Below, in pieces: positions 17,267 to 26,206 of a stretch of 64,000 nt of DNA (positions are counted from its first letter, which is position 1; the number at the start of each line of letters is the position of its first letter). The stretch comes from CBDFHF01 sp965247565 (GTDB lineage: Bacteria; Pseudomonadota; Gammaproteobacteria; Methylococcales; Methylomonadaceae). Under the pieces are notes generated by a model. The model was not told the origin of the DNA. It did no database searches and was given only the letters and a program-made list of their open reading frames with translations. A program made the position numbers and the translations under genes. The stretch is taken from positions 186,001 to 250,000 of the forward strand of contig CBDFHF010000002.1 of the NCBI GenBank assembly GCA_965247565.1, written 5' to 3'.

Positions 17267-17589
17267 AGATTAAACTCTGGGAATTCAAGGCAAAACCGAA
17301 GTGTACGCAAATTAGATTTGTACGTCTATAGGTAACCTTTGCCAAATTTATGCCTGCATAGTTTCTGATTAGGAAACTTCTACGTCATAGATGCCTTTGA
17401 CAAGACAGCAACTGAAAACAGAAGATAGATTCTTTTGTTTGAACTCTTACGTTTTAATCAGACAAGTTAAGTCCAAGGTTTACGGGTTTCAAATGATGAA
17501 CAACTTCCGGCTAATTGCAATACCTTTTTTTCGGGTATTATCCTGTAAAATGAATCGTTGATAATGCAAAATTAGCCAAGGAAATTTCG
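17267..17589. other. 323-base divergent intergenic region
   Basis: The region separates the divergent Anbu and DUF2959 genes and should hold both promoters. A TTGCAA at 17515 followed by A/T-rich TATTAT/TAAAAT boxes before position 17551 is a weak promoter candidate for the lipoprotein gene; spacing is not ideal. Nothing else was recognised. Confidence 0.4.
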
Positions 17590-18231
17590 ATGACATACAA
17601 AAAGTTAGTTTGTTTACTCTTCATGATGAGTCTCAGCAGTTGTTCAAGTATGTACTATAGCGGCCTTGAGAAAATGGGCATTCCAAAACGCGATGTCATG
17701 GTGCATCGAGTTGAAAAAGCCAGAGACACTCAGGAAGAAACTAAAGCACAATTCAAATCGGCTTTGGCACAGTTTTCAGCAGTTACCCAGTTTAAAGGCG
17801 GCGATCTTGAGGCGACTTATAATCAGCTAAACGGTGAATATGAGTCCAGTGTCAAAAAATCCAGTGAAGTTAAAAAGCGCGTCAGCGACATTGAGGATGT
17901 ATCGCAAGCGCTATTTAAGGAATGGGAAAATGAAATAACTCAATATAGCAGTGCTTCCTTAAAACGTAGCAGTCAAGACCAGCTGAATGCTACAAAAGCG
18001 CAATATCAGCAATTAATTACCGCGATGAGAAACGCGGAATCGAAAATTCAACCCATACTGACAGTGTTTAAAGATCAAGTGATGTTTTTGAAACATAATC
18101 TCAACGCGAAAGCGATTTCATCTCTGAAAGGTGAATTAAACTCCATAGAATCCGATGTTTCAAACTTAGTTGCGGCCATGGAAAAGTCCATTAATGAAGC
18201 CAATGCCTTTATCAAAACCATGGAAAAGTGA
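17590..18231 (+). CDS. DUF2959 lipoprotein
   Basis: 213 residues with a lipoprotein signal (KLVCLLFMMSLSSC, lipobox LSSC, acylated Cys near residue 18), preceded by AAGGAAA. The mature part has the DUF2959 start (MYYSGLEKMGIPKRDVMVHRVEKARD) and is predicted to be almost entirely helical and coiled coil (KKSSEVKKRVSDIEDVSQALFKEWENEI). The function is unknown; the protein is expected to be anchored in a membrane facing the periplasm. It stands between the Anbu gene and hslV, but is probably a separate unit, because 130 bases divide it from hslV. Confidence 0.8.
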   Translation: MTYKKLVCLLFMMSLSSCSSMYYSGLEKMGIPKRDVMVHRVEKARDTQEETKAQFKSALAQFSAVTQFKGGDLEATYNQLNGEYESSVKKSSEVKKRVSDIEDVSQALFKEWENEITQYSSASLKRSSQDQLNATKAQYQQLITAMRNAESKIQPILTVFKDQVMFLKHNLNAKAISSLKGELNSIESDVSNLVAAMEKSINEANAFIKTMEK

Positions 18232-18361
18232 ACCTTAAATGAAATAGATTCATCGAATCGGAATGACTTACGAAGCAGATTGTCCTTGAGCAGTTTTTCC
18301 CGCACTTCGAGCTGAGACCATGTAGAATTGGCGGTATGTTTTATTAATTCTGGATGTTAAC

Positions 18362-18907
18362 GTGTTTAGAGGAACAACCATACTCTCGGTTCGCCGAGGT
18401 AATAAAGTAGTAATTGGCGGTGACGGCCAAGTCACTTTGGGCAATACTGTAATGAAAGGTAATGCTCGTAAAGTAAGGCGTTTGTATCATGATAAAGTGA
18501 TTGCTGGATTTGCCGGAGCGACTGCGGATGCTTTTACCTTGTTTGAACATTTTGAAGGCAAACTGGAGAAACATCGCGGCAATTTAACGCGGGCTGCAGT
18601 GGAAATGGCTAAAGACTGGCGTACTGACCGAGCTTTACGCAAGTTGGAGGCGTTGTTGGTGATTGCCGACGCCAAAACCTCGTTAATCTTATCCGGTACT
18701 GGCGATGTGATCGAACCCGAGCATGACTTGATGGCCATCGGTTCAGGCGGTGCATTTGCGCAAGCCGCCGCCCGTGCTTTGTTGGGAAATACTGACTTGA
18801 GTGCTCGTGAAATCGTGGAGCGATCATTAAACATTGCTGCCGATATTTGTATTTACACCAATCACAATTTACGCATTGAAGAACTGGACGCAGAACCTAA
18901 CGAGTAA
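18362..18907 (+). CDS. hslV: HslV, ATP-dependent protease proteolytic subunit
   Basis: A 181-residue ClpQ peptidase. The GTG start at 18362 gives MFRG before the catalytic Thr of TTILSVRR, the usual short propeptide; no ATG exists upstream before a stop. Other conserved segments are GGDGQVTLG, GNARKVRRL, GFAGATADAFTL, DRALRKLEA and AIGSGGAFAQAAARAL. HslV forms two stacked hexamers and degrades proteins unfolded by HslU, encoded 4 bases downstream. It is the second Ntn proteasome relative in this window, after Anbu. Confidence 0.97.
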   Translation: MFRGTTILSVRRGNKVVIGGDGQVTLGNTVMKGNARKVRRLYHDKVIAGFAGATADAFTLFEHFEGKLEKHRGNLTRAAVEMAKDWRTDRALRKLEALLVIADAKTSLILSGTGDVIEPEHDLMAIGSGGAFAQAAARALLGNTDLSAREIVERSLNIAADICIYTNHNLRIEELDAEPNE

Positions 18908-18911
18908 TCGC

Positions 18912-20234
18912 ATGACACAGATGACCCCCAAAGAAATTGTAAGTGAACTGGATAAACATATTATTGGCCAAGGCAGTGCCAAACGCTCGGTAGCGATTGC
19001 TTTGCGCAACCGTTGGCGCCGCCAGCAGGTAGACGTTGGTTTGCGCGAGGAGATTACGCCTAAAAACATTTTAATGATTGGCCCTACCGGCGTTGGTAAA
19101 ACTGAAATTGCCCGTCGTTTGGCGCGTTTGGCCAATGCGCCATTTATTAAGATAGAAGCGACCAAGTTCACTGAAGTCGGTTATGTAGGGCGTGATGTCG
19201 AATCCATTATTCGTGATTTAGTGGATTCTGCTGTCAAGATGACTCGCATGGCGGAAATGGAAAAAGTGCAAATCCGCGCATTCGATAGTGCCGAAGATAA
19301 AGTTTTGGATATATTGCTGCCCCGAGCCGGAAGCGGTATGTTATCGGATACTGAGGAATCCACCCGGCAAAAAATGCGTAAGAAACTGCGCGAAGGTGAT
19401 CTAGACGATAAAGAAATTGAAATTGACGTGCATGTTATGCCAGTTGGTGTAGAAATCATGGCACCGCCCGGCATGGAAGAAATGACTAATCAATTGCAAG
19501 GTATGTTTCAAAACATGGGTTCTGGCAAAACCAAATCTCGGAAGATGAAAATTAAAAAGGCCTTGAAAGTTTTGCAGGATGAAGAAGCGGCTAAGCTGGT
19601 TAACGAAGAAGACATAAAACAAAGAGCAGTTGATGCAGTCGAGCAAAACGGTATCGTTTTTTTAGATGAAATCGACAAAATCTGTAAGCGTTCGGAGGGT
19701 GGTAGCGGCGGCGAAGTGTCGCGTGAAGGCGTTCAGCGCGATTTATTACCTTTAGTGGAAGGTAGCACAGTGAGCACCAAATATGGCGCAATTAAAACCG
19801 ACCATATTTTATTTATTGCTTCAGGTGCTTTTCATTTGACCAAGCCATCAGATTTAATCCCTGAATTACAAGGTCGGTTCCCGATTCGAGTGGAATTAAC
19901 TGCCTTATCTGCGGAAGATTTTGTGCGTATTCTGACCGAGCCCAATGCGTCGTTGACTGAGCAATATTCGGCGTTATTAGCCACCGAGGGTGTATCGTTA
20001 AGTTTTGCGGCTGACGGTATTAAACGTATTGCTGAAATGGGTTGGGAAGTGAACGAACGCACAGAGAATATTGGTGCTAGGCGGTTGCATACCATTCTGG
20101 AACGGTTGCTGGAGGCTATTTCTTTTGATGCCCCCGATCTTATTGAAAAAAACATTGTTATCGATGCCGCTTACGTGGACCGGTATTTAGCGGAATTTGT
20201 TCAGGATGAAGATTTGAGCCGATATATTTTATAA
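18912..20234 (+). CDS. hslU: HslU, ATP-dependent protease ATPase subunit
   Basis: 440 residues from the ATG at 18912 (MTQMTPKEIVSELDKHIIGQ), the standard HslU start; the frame extends upstream into hslV but that part is not HslU. Walker A is GPTGVGKT (near residue 58), the pore motif is GYVGRD, and Walker B is IVFLDEIDK. The I domain lies between them (about 110-240), and the C-terminus ends EDLSRYIL, the tail that inserts into HslV. It unfolds substrates for HslV in the cytoplasm. It forms an operon with hslV and probably with the DUF971/ubi genes that follow. Confidence 0.97.
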   Translation: MTQMTPKEIVSELDKHIIGQGSAKRSVAIALRNRWRRQQVDVGLREEITPKNILMIGPTGVGKTEIARRLARLANAPFIKIEATKFTEVGYVGRDVESIIRDLVDSAVKMTRMAEMEKVQIRAFDSAEDKVLDILLPRAGSGMLSDTEESTRQKMRKKLREGDLDDKEIEIDVHVMPVGVEIMAPPGMEEMTNQLQGMFQNMGSGKTKSRKMKIKKALKVLQDEEAAKLVNEEDIKQRAVDAVEQNGIVFLDEIDKICKRSEGGSGGEVSREGVQRDLLPLVEGSTVSTKYGAIKTDHILFIASGAFHLTKPSDLIPELQGRFPIRVELTALSAEDFVRILTEPNASLTEQYSALLATEGVSLSFAADGIKRIAEMGWEVNERTENIGARRLHTILERLLEAISFDAPDLIEKNIVIDAAYVDRYLAEFVQDEDLSRYIL

Positions 20235-20254
20235 ACCTATTGTTTCTGAATTCT

Positions 20255-20644
20255 ATGCGCCTGACTGCAAAACCTACCCATATCAGACCGACCGAAATTA
20301 AGCTGCACCAAGTTTCAAACTTACTGGAAATCAGTTTTGACGACGGTAAAGTTTTTACCTTGCCTTGCGAATACATGCGCGTTTATACGCCATCTGCAGA
20401 AGCAGTGGGCCATGCGCCAGGCCAAGAAATTTTGCAAGTCGGTAAAGAAGATGTCACGTTTGTCGACCTTAAACCGATCGGCAATTACGCCATTGCCCCG
20501 GTATTTAGCGACGGTCACAACACCGGCATTTTTACCTGGGATTTGCTTTATAAATTAGGCGCGGAATATCAGGCTTTATGGGCTGAATATCTGGCCAAGC
20601 TAGAGGCCGCTGGATACCAGCGCAAACCCACGCTACATAGCTAG
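20255..20644 (+). CDS. DUF971 (gamma-butyrobetaine hydroxylase-like N-terminal) protein
   Basis: 129 residues from the ATG at 20255; a TTG at 20240 would add five. The small domain (IRPTEIKLHQVSNLLEISFDDGKVFTLPCEYMRVY, GNYAIAPVFSDGHNTGIFTWDLL) is the DUF971 fold also found at the N-terminus of gamma-butyrobetaine hydroxylase. Standalone members lie very often next to hslVU or ubiE, as here, and have been linked to iron-sulfur or ubiquinone metabolism without firm proof. No metal-binding cysteine cluster is present. Confidence 0.85.
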   Translation: MRLTAKPTHIRPTEIKLHQVSNLLEISFDDGKVFTLPCEYMRVYTPSAEAVGHAPGQEILQVGKEDVTFVDLKPIGNYAIAPVFSDGHNTGIFTWDLLYKLGAEYQALWAEYLAKLEAAGYQRKPTLHS

Positions 20645-20652
20645 GATTAAAC

Positions 20653-21402
20653 ATGACAAACGAAAATACCACTCACTTTGGGTTTAAAAATGTAGCCAAA
20701 GAAGATAAGGTCAAGCTGGTGCGCGGCGTATTTGATTCTGTGGCCGGTCAATACGATATCATGAACGACTTAATGTCCTTGGGGATTCATCGGATCTGGA
20801 AACGTATTGCTGTACAACTCAGTAATGTGCGTAGCGGCGAACAAGTGCTTGATTTAGCTGGTGGAACCGGCGATTTAACGGCCCTTTTTGAAAAACGCGT
20901 GGGCAAAGAGGGTCAAGTCGTTCTGGCCGATATTAACTCGGAAATGTTACGAACTGGTAGAGACCGTTTAATTGATCGGGGCTTGGTGGGCAATATCCGC
21001 TACGCACAAGTGAATGCAGAATGTCTACCCTTTGCCGACAATACTTTCGATTGTGTGTGCATAGGATTTGGGCTGCGCAATGTCACTGATAAAGATGCCG
21101 CATTGCGCTCTATGTACCGCGTGCTCAAACCGGGTGGACGATTAATCGTGCTAGAGTTTTCGCATCCTACCGATAAAATCACCGAAAAAGTCTACGACTT
21201 TTATTCTTTTAAATTACTACCTAAAATCGGCAAAATTGTGGCCAAAGACGAAGACAGTTATCGTTATCTAGCCGAATCTATTCGCATGCATCCAAAGCAG
21301 GATGAATTAAAGAAAATGATGATTAATGCTGGTTTTGAACGCTGTGAATACTTCAATATGACTCAAGGTATTGTAGCAATTCACCGAGGCTATAAGATTT
21401 AA
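20653..21402 (+). CDS. ubiE: UbiE, ubiquinone/menaquinone C-methyltransferase
   Basis: A 249-residue SAM-dependent methyltransferase. Diagnostic segments are VFDSVAGQYDIMNDLMSLGIHRIWKR, the SAM loop LDLAGGTGDLT, ADINSEML, IGFGLRNVTDK, MYRVLKPGGRLIVLEFSHP and the C-terminal MTQGIVAIHRGYK. It methylates the quinone ring carbon in ubiquinone (and menaquinone) synthesis at the cytoplasmic membrane face. It is followed by ubiJ after three bases and by ubiB, the usual gammaproteobacterial order. Confidence 0.97.
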   Translation: MTNENTTHFGFKNVAKEDKVKLVRGVFDSVAGQYDIMNDLMSLGIHRIWKRIAVQLSNVRSGEQVLDLAGGTGDLTALFEKRVGKEGQVVLADINSEMLRTGRDRLIDRGLVGNIRYAQVNAECLPFADNTFDCVCIGFGLRNVTDKDAALRSMYRVLKPGGRLIVLEFSHPTDKITEKVYDFYSFKLLPKIGKIVAKDEDSYRYLAESIRMHPKQDELKKMMINAGFERCEYFNMTQGIVAIHRGYKI

Positions 21403-21405
21403 ATC

Positions 21406-22023
21406 ATGGCGGCTATTAAACCTCTACTGATCGTAGCTTTAGAAACGGCACTCAATAAATATTTGTCTCTGGATACTGATGCGAGCTATTTTTTAGAACC
21501 GTTAGCCGGCAAAGTCATCGCAGTCACCGTGCAACCGTTTGCCGAAACAATTTATTTGTGTCCATCGAATGATGTCATACAGATACTGGATGAGTATCCT
21601 TCCCATCCAGATACCACATTAAGCGGCTCAATTTTTGCCTTAGGCTTAATGAGCTTTAGCAGCACGCCGATGCGCTCTATTTTTTCAGGGGAAGTGAAGA
21701 TTGAAGGCGACATGCACACCGGACGCAAGTTTCAGGAGTTGTTTGCTAATCTGGATATCGATTTAGAAGAACAATTGTCGCACTTCACTGGCGATATTAT
21801 TGCTCATAAAGTGGGTCAGTTTTTCCGTGCCGGACAAAACTGGAGTCATGAGTCGATTGAGTCTTTTCAGCTAAATCTTTCAGAGTTCCTACAAGAAGAA
21901 ACCCGAGATTTACCCGCCAAAGCCGAGTGCGATATTTTCTATCGGCAGATAGATGAGCTGCGCACTGACTTTGATCGTTTGCAAAGCCGGGTTAAGCGAC
22001 TGCAGAAACACCTATCAGAATAA
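21406..22023 (+). CDS. ubiJ: UbiJ, ubiquinone biosynthesis accessory factor (SCP2 domain)
   Basis: 205 residues: an SCP2-like lipid-binding domain in the N-terminal half (AGKVIAVTVQPFAETIYLCPS, DTTLSGSIFALGLM, FSGEVKIEGDMHTGRKFQELFANLDIDLEEQLSHFTGDIIAHKVG) and a C-terminal coiled coil (FYRQIDELRTDFDRLQSRVKRLQKHL). UbiJ binds the hydrophobic ubiquinone intermediates and organises the soluble Ubi complex, with UbiK as partner. Its position between ubiE and ubiB supports the name. Confidence 0.93.
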   Translation: MAAIKPLLIVALETALNKYLSLDTDASYFLEPLAGKVIAVTVQPFAETIYLCPSNDVIQILDEYPSHPDTTLSGSIFALGLMSFSSTPMRSIFSGEVKIEGDMHTGRKFQELFANLDIDLEEQLSHFTGDIIAHKVGQFFRAGQNWSHESIESFQLNLSEFLQEETRDLPAKAECDIFYRQIDELRTDFDRLQSRVKRLQKHLSE

Positions 22024-22085
22024 ACCTGGCAAAGCCTTCTATTTGCTGGCTGAAATCGGTTCACCCATACTAATCAAGGTACATA

Positions 22086-23636
22086 GTGATTCGTCCTAAA
22101 ATATTATTACGTCTGATTCATATAAACTGGGTTCTGGTTTCTCATGGACTGGACGAAATCGTTTTAAAAACGCATTTGTTTCGTCCCATTCGGTTTTTAG
22201 TGATATTTACCCCCAGTTATTGGTTAAAAGCTAAAACTGAACCGCGTGGCGTAAGAATAAGACGGGCATTGGAAGATCTTGGCCCCATCTACGTTAAATT
22301 CGGTCAGGCCTTATCAACTCGCAAAGACTTATTGCCCGAAGATATAGCTGATGAATTGGTTAAATTACAAGATCGAGTACCGCCCTTTGCCAATGAAGTA
22401 GCGCGCAGTATTATTGAAAAAGAACTGGAAATGTCTATCGACCAGGCTTTTCGTGAGTTCAATCCTTCGCCACTGGCATCTGCTTCGGTCGCTCAAGTTC
22501 ATACCGCGGTATTGCATACTGGCGAACAAGTTGTGGTAAAAGTCCTGCGTCCCGACATCGAGGATCGCATTCAATCCGACATGAGCTTGCTGTATGAACT
22601 AGCAAAGTTTGCAGAAAAGTTTTGGGCAGATGCCAAGCGCTTAAGGCCCGTAGAGGTGGTTGCGGAATTTGAGCGGACTACACTGGGTGAGCTGGATTTA
22701 GTCAGAGAAGCCGCCAATGCCAGTAAATTACGTCGCAACTTTGAAAACTCCGACATTATCTATATCCCTGAAATACACTGGCCGCTATCACGACAGAAAG
22801 TCATGGTCATGGAGCGCATTCATGGCATACCAGTGGGCGAAATCGAGCGACTAAAAGCAAATGGCGCAGATTTTAAATTGCTGGCTGAACGCGGCGTGGA
22901 AATTTTCTTTACTCAAGTATTCAGAGATAACTTCTTTCATGCCGATATGCATCCCGGTAATATTTTTGTGGAGCTACCGGCCAAGTATATCGCTGTGGAT
23001 TTTGGCATTGTCGGCAGTTTATCTTTATCCGATCAACATTATCTGGCCGAAAACTTTCTGGCATTTTTTAATCGTGACTACCGGAAAGTTGCAGAAATGC
23101 ACGTTGAATCCGGCTGGATAGCGGGTAATACCCGCATAGAAGAATTTGAGTCCGCTATCCGCAGTGTTTGTGAACCCATTTTTGAAAAACCGCTAAAAGA
23201 TATTTCTTTCGGATTGTTTTTACTGCGTTTGTTTCAAACCGCACGCCGCTTTGACATGCATGTGCAACCACAGCTGGTCTTGCTGCAAAAAACGTTGTTG
23301 AATATTGAAGGCTTGGGTCGCCAACTTTACCCCGATTTAGACTTATGGCAAACCGCGAAACCATTTTTGGAAAAATGGTTTCATGAACGCATGGGGCCGA
23401 AAGCTAAAATCCAAAAATTGGTTAAACAATTTCCAGAATTAGCCCAACAATTCCCGGAAATTCCCGGTCTAATCTTTAAGGCATTAGATAATGCTACTTA
23501 CGCGAAAGCTAATGCGGAAGCGCAAGCCAGAGAACTAGTTCTATTGCGCGAGCAAATGCAAGCTAATCATAAAACTACGGTTTGGGCGATGTTGGTCGGG
23601 GCGGTACTAGTTAGCTTGGCGGTTTGGTTTCAGTGA
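22086..23636 (+). CDS. ubiB: UbiB, atypical kinase/ATPase of ubiquinone biosynthesis
   Basis: A 516-residue member of the ABC1/ADCK/UbiB family beginning at GTG 22086. The family KxGQ motif appears as KFGQALSTRKDLLP, the Ala-rich loop as SASVAQVHTA, the catalytic region as FFHADMHPGNIFV and the metal site as AVDFGIVGSL. The C-terminus has hydrophobic membrane segments (VWAMLVGAVLVSLAVWF). UbiB is needed for ubiquinone synthesis and is thought to help extract or present membrane precursors. It is slightly shorter than the E. coli protein. Its stop lies 14 bases from the convergent usp gene. Confidence 0.96.
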   Translation: MIRPKILLRLIHINWVLVSHGLDEIVLKTHLFRPIRFLVIFTPSYWLKAKTEPRGVRIRRALEDLGPIYVKFGQALSTRKDLLPEDIADELVKLQDRVPPFANEVARSIIEKELEMSIDQAFREFNPSPLASASVAQVHTAVLHTGEQVVVKVLRPDIEDRIQSDMSLLYELAKFAEKFWADAKRLRPVEVVAEFERTTLGELDLVREAANASKLRRNFENSDIIYIPEIHWPLSRQKVMVMERIHGIPVGEIERLKANGADFKLLAERGVEIFFTQVFRDNFFHADMHPGNIFVELPAKYIAVDFGIVGSLSLSDQHYLAENFLAFFNRDYRKVAEMHVESGWIAGNTRIEEFESAIRSVCEPIFEKPLKDISFGLFLLRLFQTARRFDMHVQPQLVLLQKTLLNIEGLGRQLYPDLDLWQTAKPFLEKWFHERMGPKAKIQKLVKQFPELAQQFPEIPGLIFKALDNATYAKANAEAQARELVLLREQMQANHKTTVWAMLVGAVLVSLAVWFQ

Positions 23637-23650
23637 CTAGGGCAGAGCGA

Positions 23651-24088
23651 TTAGGTTAATCGAACCGCCATCACATCGCATTTGGCATAATGTAAAACGC
23701 TATTTGCTGTCGATCCCAGCAATAAAGCTAAACCATGTCGACCATGAGATCCGACCACAATTAAATCGACGCTTTCCTGCTCGGCAATACGCACAACCTC
23801 TTCTTTAGGTGTCCCCCACACCAGCCAGCATTGTTCATGGGGTATGTGAAATTGATTGGCCATGTCTTTAAGCTTAGTTTTTTCGGCTTCCAGTAACTCG
23901 TATTCTGAATCTTGAGTTAAAGATATAACCGTGCCGTAGCTGGTATCGGGCATGGGTATATTGTCCAGCACATGAATAATACTCAGCTTGGCCTGATATT
24001 TTGTTGCCAGCGTTTTGGCTTTTAAGGCTATGTTATCTGTATGCTCGGAATAATCAATTGCCAATAGTATATGTTGATAACTCATCAT
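23651..24088 (-). CDS. universal stress protein (UspA family)
   Basis: A 145-residue single Usp domain: QHILLAIDYSEH at the start and, at the end, the ATP-binding-type motif VVGSHGRHGLALLLGSTANSVL (G-2x-G-9x-G-S/T pattern), then CDVMAVRL. Such proteins bind ATP or signal during starvation and stress. Two ATG codons stand at the start (24088 and 24085), behind a GAGAGAAA purine tract. A perfect inverted repeat lies just upstream (24114-24143), and thiC precedes it on the same strand. Confidence 0.92.
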   Translation of the reverse strand: MMSYQHILLAIDYSEHTDNIALKAKTLATKYQAKLSIIHVLDNIPMPDTSYGTVISLTQDSEYELLEAEKTKLKDMANQFHIPHEQCWLVWGTPKEEVVRIAEQESVDLIVVGSHGRHGLALLLGSTANSVLHYAKCDVMAVRLT

Positions 24089-24113
24089 TTCTCTCTAGCA
24101 GCTCTTGTTTGCG

Positions 24114-24143
24114 GTAACGTGAACTGTTGACAGTTCACGTTAC
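24114..24143 (-). repeat. perfect 13-bp inverted repeat with TTGA/TCAA loop
   Basis: GTAACGTGAACTG is followed by a 4-base loop and its exact reverse complement. It lies between the thiC stop (24157) and the usp start (24088), both on the minus strand. It could end thiC transcription, but no T-run follows on the minus strand, so a regulator operator or processing hairpin is also possible. Confidence 0.6.
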
Positions 24144-24156
24144 TATTCCAAAATAT

Positions 24157-26025
24157 TTAAACTTTATGATAAATATCCGCGCCTTCTTCCAGGAATTGTT
24201 TGGATTTTTCATCCATGCCTTTGATTAAAGCGTCCTGTTCTTCAAGGCCTTTGGCAGCGGCATAATCTCGTACATCCTGGCTAATTTTCATGGAGCAGAA
24301 ATGTGGCCCGCACATGGAGCAAAAATGTGCAATCTTGGCAGATTCTTTCGGTAAGGTTTCATCGTGAAATTCTCGGGCTTTCTCAGGATCCAGGCCGATG
24401 TTGAATTGATCTTCCCAACGGAATTCAAAACGCGCCTTTGACATGGCATTATCGCGCGCCTGCGCGCCGGGATGACCTTTAGCCAAGTCCGCAGCATGGG
24501 CGGCGATTTTATAAGTCACAATGCCTTCGCGAACATCCTGTTTGTTTGGCAAGCCTAAATGTTCTTTTTGAGTGACATAGCAGAGCATGGCACAACCGTA
24601 CCAGCCGATATTGGCAGCACCAATAGCGGAGGTAATATGATCGTAACCGGGCGCAATATCGGTGGTAAGTGGTCCTAATGTATAAAAAGGTGCTTCGCCG
24701 CATTCTTCCAGCTGCTTGTCCATGTTAACTTTAATCATGTGTAACGGAACATGCCCTGGACCTTCAATCATGGTTTGCACGTCATGTTTCCAGGCGATTT
24801 TGGTTAATTCGCCCAACGTTTCCAACTCGCCGAACTGCGCAGCATCATTAGCGTCGTAAATTGATCCAGGACGCAAGCCATCTCCTAACGAAAACGATAC
24901 GTCATAAGCTTTCATGATTTCGCAGATGTCTTCAAAATGCGTGTATAAAAAGCTCTCGGTGTGATGCGCCAAACACCATTTGGCCATGATGGAACCGCCA
25001 CGCGATACGATGCCGGTCATACGCTTGGCTGTTAACGGCACATGGTGCAAACGCACTCCAGCATGAATCGTAAAATAATCCACACCTTGCTCGGCTTGTT
25101 CAATTAATGTATCGCGAAATATTTCCCAAGTTAAATCTTCGGCTTTGCCGTTTACTTTTTCCAAGGCTTGATAGATAGGTACGGTACCAATAGGTACAGG
25201 GGAATTGCGTAGAATCCACTCGCGGGTTTCATGAATGTTTTTGCCTGTGGAAAGATCCATAATGGTGTCGCCGCCCCAACGAATACCCCATAACATTTTT
25301 TCTACTTCTTCTTCAATAGAAGAAGTCACCGCTGAATTTCCTAAATTACCATTGATTTTGACCAGGAAGTTACGGCCGATAATCATGGGTTCCAATTCAG
25401 GATGATTGATGTTGCAAGGAATAATCGCTCGGCCCCTGGCTACTTCAGATCTTACAAATTCAGGCGTGATTACATCTGGAATCGCAGCCCCAAAAGAATC
25501 ACCTGGGTGTTGATCTTTCCATAACTCGCGCATTTCTTCCATTTTTTGGTTTTCACGGATGGCAATAAATTCCATTTCCGGCGTGATGATGCCTTGGCGG
25601 GCATAGTGCATTTGCGACACATTTTTACCGGCTTTGGCGCGGCGTGGTTTACGAATGTGTTCAAAACGCAAGCTGGCGGTGGCAGGATCCACCATGCGTT
25701 GTTGGCCGAACTCTGAGCTGGGTCCATCCAATTGCTCAGTGTCATTGCGCTCTAAAATCCAATTAGAACGAATAGAACCCAGACCTTTTTTTAAATCCAC
25801 CTCAACATTGGGGTCGGTGTAAACACCGGAGGTATCATAAACATAAAGCGGCGGATTTTTTTCGCTACCGAAATGCGCCGGTGTGTCAGATAAGGTAATT
25901 TTGCGCATGGGCACGCGAATGTCAGCGCGACTGCCTTGCACATAAATTTTTTCTGACGCGGGGTAGGAATCGATTTTTAAACTACTGGTTTCAGTAGCGA
26001 TAACTTCTTTTATGACAGCGCTCAT
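24157..26025 (-). CDS. thiC: ThiC, phosphomethylpyrimidine synthase
   Basis: 622 residues from the ATG at 26025 (MSAVIKEV), chosen because GGAG lies about eight bases upstream; the frame extends seven codons further without a ribosome site. ThiC is a radical SAM enzyme that converts aminoimidazole ribotide to HMP phosphate for thiamine. The C-terminal cluster motif is visible as CSMCGPHFCSM, and core motifs include GDTIMDLSTGKNIHETR, NSPVPIGTVPIYQAL, HAGVRL and EGPGHVPLHMI. A TPP riboswitch precedes the gene, so expression should fall when thiamine pyrophosphate is plentiful. Confidence 0.97.
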   Translation of the reverse strand: MSAVIKEVIATETSSLKIDSYPASEKIYVQGSRADIRVPMRKITLSDTPAHFGSEKNPPLYVYDTSGVYTDPNVEVDLKKGLGSIRSNWILERNDTEQLDGPSSEFGQQRMVDPATASLRFEHIRKPRRAKAGKNVSQMHYARQGIITPEMEFIAIRENQKMEEMRELWKDQHPGDSFGAAIPDVITPEFVRSEVARGRAIIPCNINHPELEPMIIGRNFLVKINGNLGNSAVTSSIEEEVEKMLWGIRWGGDTIMDLSTGKNIHETREWILRNSPVPIGTVPIYQALEKVNGKAEDLTWEIFRDTLIEQAEQGVDYFTIHAGVRLHHVPLTAKRMTGIVSRGGSIMAKWCLAHHTESFLYTHFEDICEIMKAYDVSFSLGDGLRPGSIYDANDAAQFGELETLGELTKIAWKHDVQTMIEGPGHVPLHMIKVNMDKQLEECGEAPFYTLGPLTTDIAPGYDHITSAIGAANIGWYGCAMLCYVTQKEHLGLPNKQDVREGIVTYKIAAHAADLAKGHPGAQARDNAMSKARFEFRWEDQFNIGLDPEKAREFHDETLPKESAKIAHFCSMCGPHFCSMKISQDVRDYAAAKGLEEQDALIKGMDEKSKQFLEEGADIYHKV

Positions 26026-26065
26026 GCTTATCTCCAACAAAAACAAAACAAGGCGCAGGGAAAAG

Positions 26066-26160
26066 TGGTGGCTTTCCTACGCCGGTATTAACCGGAGTCA
26101 GGTTCAAAGGGTTTCTCTCAGCGATCTTGATTTTTAAAACCAAAAAAGCACCCCTAGCCT
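26066..26160 (-). promoter_or_regulatory. TPP riboswitch (THI element) of thiC
   Basis: Read on the minus strand, the leader contains the classic THI-box parts in order: CTAGGGGTGC, GCTGAGAGA, ACCCTTTGAACCTGA, CCGGTTAATACCGG and GCGTAGGAAAG. These correspond to the conserved TPP aptamer helices and lie about 40 bases upstream of thiC. The proximity to the ribosome site suggests control of translation or early termination. Boundaries are approximate. Confidence 0.93.
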
Positions 26161-26177
26161 TTACGGATGTGCGATCT

Positions 26178-26206
26178 AAGTTAAAGTAAATCGTTGCGAA
26201 TTGCAA
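26178..26206 (-). promoter_or_regulatory. candidate thiC promoter
   Basis: On the minus strand TTGCAA (26206-26201) is separated by 17 bases from TAACTT (26183-26178), just upstream of the riboswitch. Spacing is ideal, but the boxes match the consensus only partly. Confidence 0.4.

Noticed and set aside
18834..18911. Extended N-terminus for HslU
   Set aside because: The extra 26 codons lie within hslV; the standard HslU start MTQMTPKEIVSEL begins at 18912.
25991..26206. Minus-strand frame over the thiC leader
   Set aside because: It coincides with the TPP riboswitch; the conserved sequence there is RNA structure, not protein.
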